Of a stretch of DNA of 64,000 bases, positions 38,760 through 48,786 are shown in pieces; positions within the stretch are counted from its first letter, which is position 1, and each line of letters begins with the position of its first letter. The notes below the pieces were generated by a model. That model was given only the letters and a program-made list of their open reading frames with translations, was not told where the DNA came from and did not search any database. Source of the stretch: Sparassis latifolia (lineage: Eukaryota; Basidiomycota; Agaricomycetes; Polyporales; Sparassidaceae); contig JAENRS010000020.1 of assembly GCA_018466975.1 (NCBI GenBank), forward strand, positions 124,001 to 188,000. Direction: 5' to 3'. Made by a program: the position numbers and the translations under genes.

Positions 38760-41120
38760 TCAGGCTGCGTTGAACGGGATCTCGTAGATCTCATGCATGG
38801 CGTCTACTGTGGGACTGGTAAAGTTGTCTCCTTGAGAATAGTCAAATAGGAAGTCGCAGTCGTCGTTGCCTTCTTCAGAGCCAGAACTAGTGTGTGCATC
38901 ATCGACGCTATTAATTTTCAGCTCTTCGTGGGAAGGATAATTTATGCTGCATATGTCCCCCAGCGAGCTCCTGAATGCTAGATTCGTCTTGAGATAACGG
39001 TCAAGGGTCGGCATGACAGGCTTGAACGGGTCTACAAGCAGACCGAAGGTGAACACACAAATTATATACCATCAGTTGATGGAACAAGACATACGTCTGT
39101 ATTGGCTGTTCAACACTCTTCCCCAGTCAACATCATGGAAGTATGGGTCCTTCATTAGGTCCTTAGCTGATGCCCGTTGGCTGCAACGTGTTTGAAGCAT
39201 CTGGGATTACCCATGACTTATGAGAAAGTATCCAACTGGGGGGAATATCAACTAAGAGCCTACCTTCTCCAAAAGTCCCTTCGCCAGCGGGTCAATTTGT
39301 AAGTTTGCGAGTTTGTCGAGCACGGGTTCGCGCCTCATCCACTCCCATTGATCGAATATTACTCCCGTCGCTTTGTTTAACTTGTCCTGCGCAGTCCACT
39401 TGGAGCAGTGCTGATATAGTGGTGTGTCTGCTCCAAACACTTCTGCAAGGACCAAGCCGAGGCTGAACACATCAGCTTTGTGGCCATAACCGAAAATGTG
39501 GACTTTAGGATCGCAGACTTCGGGAGCAGAGTAACCGTCTGTCCCAGCGGCCTTATATACGCTGCTAGCGCATAAATTTCTCTTCTTCGGATCGAAGGCC
39601 AAGCCAAAATCGGCATAGAGGTACGTGCCGTCACGATTGATGAGAATGTTTTGCGGCTTTATATCCCTGTGTATTATCTTCACTTCGTGGTGCAGATGTG
39701 ACAAGCCGAGAATCTGGAGATACAACGAATCAGAACATTTAAACGAGAAACAGTTGATATGGTCAATCACCAGCTCTGCGCAACAAAGCTTAGCTTCTTG
39801 GACGCCCATGCATCTTCCCGCAGCTCGCAAGTCTTGCAAGCGATCATCTAGAGACATCGGACAATACTTCTGTTGACATCACAAACGGTGAATATAAGGG
39901 TCTGTATCAGACACGGGAGAGCGTACCATTACGAAGTAAACGTTACTTTCATCTGCCCACGACGAGAGAAGGTTCATCAAGAACGGACTCGGACATGTCT
40001 GTAATGTCACCCGCTGCATTATCTCCTTCTCAGTCAACAGCTTTTGCCTCCAATCTGGTGAACGGAATGGCGCCCTTTTGCGTACGACCTTGATCGCCAC
40101 GTAGTCTTGCACCGACTCTTCACCAACCTGCTGCAGCCTCTGTGCCAGTACAACGCGCCCGAAACCACCTCTTCCGATCATGCGGAAGTCCGAAAATACT
40201 GTTCCTTCTAGTTTGTCGAGTGGAGTTACGACAGAAGGATACGCTTTGTCACAAATGCTCTCTGAGGTAGATTCGGCGTGCGTCTGCTGGAGGGATGGAA
40301 AATCTTCGGAATCGTGGATGCTATCTTCAGCGCAGTGAGTATTTGCATGTTCAAGGAGCTCTGTGGCGTCGTCCAAAAAGGCGGGCGGACATATAAGATC
40401 AAGGTCGGCCCCATTGCCATTCAATCGATGGGTGCGTTGCAGAGTATACGAGGTAGGCGTCTGGGGAAGTAACAGGGTGCATGATGACTCGACATTATCC
40501 AACAGTTGGCTATCCGTCGGATAGCCAGCTACGTTGGGCAGAGATTCGGCCATGGAATATGGTCGACCGACTTCCGCGCATCGTGACGATAGTGGAGGTA
40601 GTGGTGTTGGCCGGAGGATCGCAGAAGGTGGTTGTATGGATGTGCACTCGAACAGGCGGTTACATGCATAGGCTGGACCGTGTATGAGGAAATGGACCAA
40701 CGAGAACGTGCACCCAGGGAACTGGAAACAACACATCCAATAACGACGGTTATGGAGGCCAAGTATGGACACTACTGAGGCACCATATAGGTGCCTCTGA
40801 GGTGTCGGATTCGAGTTAGTCTCGAGATAATGGGTAGTGTTTTGTGTGTATAGCAATCTCTCGACTGAAAGACATACTGTGGCGTTGATGTAAGAGAGGC
40901 GAATACGGCGATAAAACCACTGATGGATATTCTCCACCAAGAGAACACTGGCAATATTCGCGATTGAGTGCCGTATCGCCATCGTCGATTGTGCGAGACA
41001 CGGACAAATAGCCGCAAGGACAGTGTGAGAGAGGCCAGAACCCATAGTATGCGGAGAGAGGGACGTAGTATTACGTTTGAAGAGCCTCACAAGATTCAAG
41101 CACCTTATGTTATAATGCAC
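38760..41120 (-). CDS. lineage-specific protein kinase K2
   Basis: The large first exon carries an unrelated-looking N-terminal region and then the kinase domain: IGRGGFGRVVLAQ, DYVAIKVVRK and SNVYFVM at its end. Further exons give MSLDDRLQDLRAAGR, LGLSHLHHEVKIIHRDIKPQ, YADFGLAFD, GTDGYSAPEVCDP and KADVFSLGLVLAEVFG. A C-terminal exon follows (SAKDLMKDPYFHDVDWGRVL), then an acidic tail ending IYEIPFNAA. The canonical HRD motif is present. Its gene structure (large first exon ending YFVM, then AEL spliced to ILG) matches K1 and K3, which supports common descent. The start is uncertain: the first in-frame ATG is used, but its N-terminus does not match the MSIF/MSFF start of the paralogues, so a later Met or an upstream exon is possible. 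Confidence 0.82.
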
Positions 41121-43639
41121 AGGTTGTGGGATAACCGAGACAGATGTGGCGCGGCCAATCCACGATGGATAGTGCAGATTGTGAGCTGGGCCGTAGCCAC
41201 ATACTTATCGCTTTTCCGGCTACGACACTAGGACATACATGGACATACACAGGAATGTCATGAAGGGTAACCAGAACAAAGTAGACATACAACTTGGAAC
41301 AACAACAGATCACCTTGACTCCCGCACGTTGTTCAGTTAGAATAAGCCCTGGTTACCTACAGCAACACTCCAGAGAGAAAGTAACCAAAGCACCCAGTAT
41401 AAGGTTTGCAGAAAGCAGCCATTCACCGGTCATTATTGTGTAGCTTAGCAGCCCAGCGCGCAAACGAAGAACAAACGCTGGCATGAGATGATGAGATCAC
41501 GTCGGTGGGCGCCAGATACAACGTTACATAAGACACACACACCTAATATGGCAGGTCTTCAAGTTTGGTAGTACCCACGATGTTGATCTGGCTCTACAGA
41601 TTGCTCACCCTACTTTCCTAGGCCTGGCATGTAAACTCTACCTCCCATTGACGACATCTACTATCACACCTTGCGGTGAGAATTTGGATGAAGTTCGCCA
41701 TGCCCCAAAGCTCTATTCCGGTGTTGGAGCGTCGAGATTAGATAGCGAGCGTCGGGAGCTCGGGCCCGGTCGTTACCGGAGGTACGTAGCTACATTTTTC
41801 GATGCACCTTACGCGCTCCAAAAGCCGCCAGGGAGCCGCAGAACTTGCTCGGATAGAGCATGAGAGCGGACAGAATCACCACCAAAAAAATAGCGCACAG
41901 CAAATACGGTGTAAAACGAACGCTCTCACTTTTCCGGAGAACGGAGAACTTGCTCTCTGAGCAAGAATTTGCATGATGGAGTGCCAATATCATATAATGC
42001 CTGCTCGAGACCTGCAGGATTACTCTATTTATGAGTAGTTCACTCGGAAGGCATCGACAAGTTCTCGTTCGGGAACATATGGCATCATGCCTTGCTGAGC
42101 CTACGAAAGGGATGAAGTTGCGTGCATGAGGGCCTTTGGAGGAATTTTAAATCTTGTTTAAGCGTGAGGGGAGAGTGTGCGTGTAATGACGAGACATCAG
42201 AAGGTACTCTCCAGGGACAAGCGAGGAGAGCACACCCCCTTTGATGGTCATTTTGTCTTACGCTAATAGTCGCAGTGTGCTATTTGCTCTATAGGAGGGG
42301 CAAGACGGGCTCCCGAAGTTTTACTTCTGCGACGACTCCCATCATGCATCCCAGGCTTACCTTTCATCTTTTCTGGATTTTCAGAAAAAAAAATCGTAGG
42401 TCGTCTTAATTTATAATCTTACACCTCCGAAGTTTTTCTGCACACGTCATACCTTTTTCCTGCTACAGTTCTCTATTACCGCGGTATCCGAGTCGAGGCA
42501 AGATGACGGGATTGCTGGAGGTATCGTCCTTCTATTGGTATTGGTCTCGTACCCAGACGGTTGTCAAATCGCACCCTACCACCGCTGACAACACGTCTGG
42601 GGCATTTTGATAGAGGCCTCCTACATTACAGTTAGCGCCCATTGAGCGCCGGATAAGCGACGGACCGTGGGCCAGGTCTCTTCCGGAATAGGCAGCTGCT
42701 GTGACGCTCTAATATCTTCCTATGTCGAAGATTGAGTTGCTGCGAGCACCTTGGCTCCGAAATAAGTGTGAACAACAGGAAGTTGTGTTAGAGAAGTCAA
42801 TATAAATATTACAGGAAGAAGTGAAATAGCCTGAGTGCATCAGTTACCAGATTTCTGGATATTTTCACTCCAGCTGGCTGACTGTGAGTGCTCCCGGGGT
42901 TGTTCCAAGGTCAGAATGAGTAGGAAGTCATCTATAAATATTTTACAAGGTTTCCACTATCCAAAAAAGTCCACAACAAGATAACCACTGCACACAGAAC
43001 ATTGTTATTGGGCAGAAAGTGTAAAAATTCATGCAGGAGTCCGCGGAGTGAGTGCCACAAAATAGGCAAGTCCGTAAGAGACCTGGCCCACGGTCCGTCG
43101 CTTATCCGGCGCTCAATGGGCGCTAACTGTAATGTAGGAGGCCTCTATCAAAATGCCCCAGACGTGTTGTCAGCGGTGGTAGGGTGCGATTTGACAACCG
43201 TCTGGGTACGAGACCAATTGGTATCTACTCTTGCTTTTTCCGCGCGTCTGTCTTGACACCGTGGCTCACGGGCATCTTCGCCAGAGACGCGAATATAACG
43301 TAGTGAATTCCTTTTCGAAACGTCGGCTTCTCCTGACACAGTATTGAATCTTCGATTCGCTCAAGTATTTCTCAAATCAGACTGGAGTCACTGCGTATTA
43401 CGGAATATGGGCTGAAACATCTCACAGTGCACTGGCATGAGGCTACATGATCTATGCTCATCTCGACTTGAAGAAGTGTCACCCCCCACATAAACACTTC
43501 GCCTGTAGCCGTCAATGTACGAATCATAGATGGCGGCTCCGATCCCCACGTTGGGACGAGGAGTATGGATACTTGCTTTGAAGCCGTGAGCATGCTTCCG
43601 TTGAGATACTGGCCGCATAGATGTTCACCCGGAGGCAGA
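41121..43639. other. intergenic with a perfect inverted repeat
   Basis: No intact gene is recognised. The main structure is a pair of 143-bp perfect inverted arms at 42540-42682 and 43076-43218. The rest is AT-richer than nearby coding DNA and shows no family signal. Confidence 0.5.
42540..43218. repeat. 143-bp perfect inverted repeat with 393-bp spacer
   Basis: Arms at 42540-42682 and 43076-43218 are exact reverse complements over all 143 bases when compared base by base. They stop abruptly on both sides. The arms are GC-richer than the spacer and read as an open frame on the plus strand of the right arm (GPSLIRRSMGANCNVGGLYQ). They may derive from a gene or transposon piece. The identity implies a recent origin or ongoing conversion. 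Confidence 0.92.
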
Positions 43640-44420
43640 GCCTGGATAGTACTACTTGGTGTACTGTCAGAATGTTTCCGTCGCTTTCATATCAGTTGGC
43701 TCGACGACGTCGGTGGCCTCTTGGACACTATCAGCTACCTGCTAGACGAGGACTCCCCGCCGAAGGTGCTAATTACCAGCTATGGATTTGATGAGGATCA
43801 GTTGACATAGAGTTTTGCGTCGTAAGTCCCTGGTATGTACTAGGTATTTGGGCAGTGGATGAGATTCACATCATATGCTTGAATGAGTATACAGAAACAT
43901 GTGCAGTGCATATACACACTCGGGACTCGTGGCGTTTCGATCCTATTTCTGTCTGGAGCTGGTGGTGTGACGGGTGTCGACAGTGGTGAGCAGAGTTGCA
44001 CCACCTTCGTCTCGATGTTTCCATCAACTTGTCCTTTGTAAGTAGACAGTAATGTGTGTGCCTTGCAGGATCACCTCCGTCGGGTCTGCCAATGGTACCA
44101 ACACCGAAACCGCTGCTACTTTCTCATCGTCATCGTGCGGGTGTGGTCAACATCCGACTTTCGCAGTATCTTGGTACCTCTCCGCTCTTTGCGGCACATA
44201 CTCTGGCCTGTTTAATGTCTCCGGTAGTGGTTATCCGGACGTCTCAAAGCAGGGAGCCTGTTTTGTTATTAACAACGGAAACTCATGGCTGCAGGAAAGT
44301 CTTCCCTCGGATTTCTGAGCCCCTTCCTGTAATCTACCGGAACATCGGCATTCCACGGGTCACAAACCGGGCTGTGGGTCCACGGCGTTATCAGAGCGGG
44401 ACCAAGTGTGTCGTCGCTGA
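43640..44420 (+). pseudogene. S53 (sedolisin/tripeptidyl-peptidase) pseudogene
   Basis: Fragments of the catalytic half are readable in order: VAFISVGST, then in another frame GGLLDTISYLLDEDSPPKVL and TSYGFDE. Next comes GVDSGEQSCTTFVSMFPSTC, then after an intron ITSVGSANGTNTETAATFSS and YSGLFNVSGSGYPDVSKQG. After INNGNSWLQ the sequence jumps directly to GKSSLGFLSPFL, which in intact enzymes lies far beyond the catalytic GTS-x-S-P-T segment. The nucleophile serine region has therefore been deleted. At least one frameshift (near 43720) and stop codons add to the damage. Intact relatives are secreted acid tripeptidyl peptidases. The N-terminal pro-region is not recognisable upstream. Confidence 0.82.
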
Positions 44421-44657
44421 ATTTGCGGAAGGAAAGTGGTGCGGATTGATTCATAGGTTACAGATTTTGGAACACTGATTTCACGAAGCAGAGGGCTCTG
44501 GAGCTGTAATTCGGGGACTCACATCGTACATGATTTTTCATTCTTTCCATTGTCTGGCCCGGGTGTGATCCATGATGTATGACTTGCGCGGCATCGCTGT
44601 ATAAACAACGTTGTTGTAGCAAAATATTGATATGTGCAATCACTGCGTTTGAAGACA

Positions 44658-47600
44658 CTACGGAGAGTCTATCTCCATGTCATCCCTTTCACCGTCCAGT
44701 AACTTCTCAACGTCACGATCATCTTTCTCTCCATTGGTGGAACGTCTGCGGGGGACTCTGAACGTAAAGGGCCCCACGGTTGAGTGATTTTCGTTGGCAT
44801 GCACGTCCTCTCGCCTTGCCGCCCTCGTCAGCCTGACGTATTGACCAGCCCTCGAGTCCGGGTGAGGTTGATATTCTGCCTCATTGGGCAGAGGCGTGAT
44901 CTGCAAGACTGAGGAGTTCTTCGAATGAGAAGGGCGGGCTCTCCTAGAACTTCTTCGAAGGCGGATCACCGCCGGATGAGCATGACGCCCGCTCTGCCTT
45001 CGCTCAGACGGGCCGTCTTCCTCCAGCACCATGCTGTCCTCCAACGCAACCGAAACCTGTTCTGCGCCCTGTCGCATCTCGGCGAGCCATCGCTCTGCTA
45101 TACTTAGCGAGCCAGCGGAAGTCCACTTCTCCAACACGACGTCTTCGGTGAATCCGTATGCCTTCGATAGGCTTTGGAGCACCACCGCAGTGATTCCACA
45201 CATGTCCTCCAAGGAGAACGGAGGGCATGTTCCCTGTTGGTACATGTCCCTGACGAGCGGGTTGCGCGCGAGCCATTCCATGTTGGAGGAGAAAGGTTGG
45301 AAAGCCTGTGGCACGCTATCATCGCGGCTATCGCCCGCTTGAAGATGGAGGTTGGAATGGTTGCCCAGGTTTGCTGGAAGAGTATACCGCCTACGGTGGA
45401 GCTGCTTGCGTAGCCGAGCAGCAGGCTGCATTTCCTGTTCCTCTCGCGTTACTTCTGGAGCTTCATCGGCCCTGTGTGGACGGACATCCAGAGACGTACT
45501 CGGTTCTTGCACAACTGACTCGGCAGGGGACATGCTGCCCGAAGGAGCATTTCCACCGGGAGAACTATCAAGACGCTCCGTAGGACGGGACCCAGCGGAT
45601 GCCGCAGCCGACGATATACGCGAGCGTCGCTCAGGTACGTACGGCTCCTCGAGCTCTTGTTCAAGGAGCTCTGCGTTGTTATTCAATACTTCGTCAAGAT
45701 AGCGGAGGTCATCGTCACTGAGAAGCGCTACTGTAGGAGCGACATCTGGTTGATGAGGTGCAGTAGACACCTCAGCATTCAGGAATGCATCCAAGGCAGC
45801 GGAGATAGTGGCCGCAGAAGCTGTCGAGGTTACAGGGACGTTAACTTGACTGAACGGATGGTGCTTTTGCTGTTCGGCCATTCTGCGCTTGAGCATATAT
45901 CGACGTGGAGAAATCATTTCCTGCGACGCAGCGGAAACTTGGCTGAACGGATGATGTCTGTCGGAGTCACCAGCGGCGCGGAATCGATTACCGTTTGGCT
46001 GGGCGAAGAGCGGCTGCGAGTTCGGGACCTCCTGTTTGACCGTCATTGTCGTCCGCACTGTCTCCTCCATTATAATGGGTTTCTCCCTCTCCTTTCCTTT
46101 ACCCTTCCTGTCCCTCTTAGGAGGCCACGAGATGTCCTGTTCCTCCTCTTGAGGCAAATCGTCGAGGTCCTGTTCCTCGACACCATACACTCTCCCACGC
46201 GGACTCACACGGCGCCTCCCCACGGAATCGGTGAATGCCTTGTTGTACGCACCCTCGTCGAGGCGCGGAGGCTCTCTCATCCGCCGGTGCTCCACAGGAC
46301 TGCGCGCCCTGCGACTAGCCTCACTCGGCGTGGTCGAAAGCGACGTGAAGAAGTCGGGCTGACGGATCGCAGGTACGCGCGCCTTCTTGCGGAGGCGGGG
46401 TGTTGACGTGGCGAACGCGGTCGCGGATGGGCCGGGTTCTCCGCTGGAGCGTGCACGGGATTCTTCGCCTGGTGCAGTGGGTGGGCGAGGAGTGGTGCTC
46501 TCCTCGAGGACAGATTCCGGAGGTGGTGCCGGAGGGGCGTTCGTTGGTCTCTGGATCGTCCGTGGAGATGACGCAGCAGACCGTACTAGGGTTCGTTCAG
46601 GGACGCCATCAGGCGACGAAGGTCCTTGAGCGATCTCATGCGACACTTCGTGAGGCAGAGAAGGGCGTGCAGCATCTGGGAGTGCGGAAGCAGCCCTGGA
46701 CGGTCGTGCTTGCGCAACAGGAGTCGATTCACCTGGAAATGTCCCAGGAATCGAGGGCTCCGCGTGAACGGAATGCGGTGGCGAGGGAACATCAGGATAT
46801 AACCGCCCGTTAAGCATGGGGTTGTCTTCAATCCGCGGCGCAGAAGGAGCAGGAGCGGACTGATTATGATAGGCAAGACTGTATGAATAATGGAGTCAGC
46901 GATTGACATTTAGCGTGTACGGAGGTACGCACTCCGCCTCGCTGGCCTCGTTAGCCTCGTCGGCCCGCGTTCGCAGTGGGCTGTTGGTCTTCGACATGAT
47001 CTACTCCATCGTATGGCTCATTAGGTAGCTCATCGACTTCTTCGTCATTCTCTGCATCGCTGCCAAGTTCGTCCTCCGGATCGCTCGGGATGGTCTTCCA
47101 TTGCGGAGCATCCACCCCCACTGCCGCTCCATCATCGGGACGGTCAAAGATCTCTCCGTTGTAGTCGTCTGAAGGAGGCAGGGTAAGCACGCGTCGATGC
47201 TCTGCGTCGTTGTCTTCCTCGTCATCCTCACGCTCAGCCTCGGCCCCCGCCTCTGGTGCCACAGCCTGCTCCACCAATTCTGCGTCCGCTTCCTCCGCTT
47301 CTTCATCGCGGTTATGTTTCCCACGATTGATTTCTTTACCTGAATCATCTTGAACACGCGGTGCAGCTCCGTTTCCAGCTTCAGCAGGGGCTTCGACCTG
47401 AATGTGTTCGTCTGCTTGGCCGGCTTCCTCGTTGTCGACGCGTCTCCGCTTGCCGCCCCTAATAGCGTGCTCACCGCTGTCTTCTCTTCGGCGCTTCATC
47501 TTTCTCTTGCCATTCTCCCCAGCAGATGCTTCTGCGCTCTCATCCTCCACGGGAGCTGGCGCCCGTCCTCTTCTAATTCTAAGCAGGCGATCATCGTCCT

Positions 47601-48367
47601 CTTCGTCCTCTTCTTTCACAGCATTGCCCCGTTCGGCCTTCGGGGGAGAACTGAACGGCCCGACTCCGTACTTCTTGTGGTGCCTGTTGATCAACTGGTC
47701 GAGCTCATCACGGTGCTTTTTGTAGCGCTCGCGCCACGACTCCCAGGGGTGCCGTGGAGCCCAGGGCCACTTGAGCGGCTAGTGCGAGTAAGACAGTGCA
47801 GTTGAGCATAAGAAAGGATGTAACGCACGTTCCCCACCAGGTTCTTGTACAGGTTGTTTCCCATCCGCCCCCCGCCGCCGGGATCGCCATGTTTCGCGAT
47901 GTATTTCACCAAGTGTGTGTCATCTTCTTCGGTGAATGCATGTCGATGGCGACCATCCTTGATTGAGTTCTGAGACGCGGAAGGCTGAGAGCAACCGGAA
48001 AATGACTGCTTCTTCGCGATATAACGGTCGAACCTCTCACTGTCACGGACATAGTGCTCGCGCCAGGACTGCCATGTATGACGCTCCGACCACCGCCACA
48101 TTCCCTTCCCCTGCGCCAAGTACGCATCGTGTTATCTCAGGCACACGTCGAAAGGAGATGAAAGTGGCACATACATTTGCCACCAGCTCTTTGTACACGT
48201 CGTTACCGCTCCGTCTCCTCCCGTCCGCCGTATATTTCGCTAGGTAGAGAACCAAGTAGGCCTCGTCCTGCTTCGTGAAGAGTACGCGTCTGCAAATTAG
48301 ATGAGACATCATGTTCCCGACGTATGCTGAGCTTTCCATAGAAACCGTACGAGATAGAGCCAGCCAT
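44658..48367 (-). CDS. Rap1-like protein with two Myb domains
   Basis: The first exons give RVLFTKQDEAYLVLYLAKYT, GNDVYKELVAN and RHTWQSWREHYVRDSERF (Myb 1). Then come RHAFTEEDDTHLVKYIAKHG, MGNNLYKNLVGN and RHPWESWRERYKKHRDELD (Myb 2). A long acidic exon follows, and then a large 3' exon (46817-44658) that is Pro/Ser-rich and contains HHPFSQV twice. A helical segment, WLARNPLVRDMYQQGTCPPF to FTEDVVLEKWTSAGSLSIAE, could be a C-terminal protein-binding domain like that of Rap1. It ends ERDDMEIDSP. The Myb type is that of Rap1, but no BRCT is seen, unlike the gene at 18358. The acidic exon and the next exon are in different frames near 46950-47010. A 49-nt intron (donor GTAGAT, acceptor GACGAG) would join them; otherwise two overlapping genes are implied. 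The start (MAGSIS, 48367) is tentative. Confidence 0.72.
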
Positions 48368-48786
48368 GGAGGCAGAAAGACTTCCAACCAGACAGGTATC
48401 AGATTAATGAAGATAAACTTCCTGGTAATTCAGACTTGAATCAGTCGGTCGAGTACTTGATATTTGCAGCGATTTGTGGGAAAGACAACAGAATAACGGG
48501 GACAGAGGCGAATTTTCGAGTAAATGTCGCTCGGCGGTGATGACAGATTGTCGATGAGCGCCAACGCGAACCCCAAGGGTGATTAGCTAATCTGGCACGT
48601 GATCATGTGCTTATATGGTCTTGTACCTTCCTCATTCTATCGTCCAGCCACCGATCAAGTGCAGAGGGAGGGGAAATAATTTCTGTTTGGCCACGAAATA
48701 CAACTGTTGTACTTCGTGACCAAACAGAGATTATATTGTACAATATTTACAAATAAGTTATAAATAATGTTAGGAAAGGCGAGTCT
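48368..48786. other. intergenic with a 45-bp palindrome
   Basis: This lies between the K3 stop and the second Rap1-like gene (same strand). It contains 22-base arms at 48683-48704 and 48706-48727 with two mismatches (CTGTTTGGCCACGAA and its partner), extended by weaker pairing on both sides. It could be a MITE remnant or a transcript-end hairpin. Confidence 0.65.
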
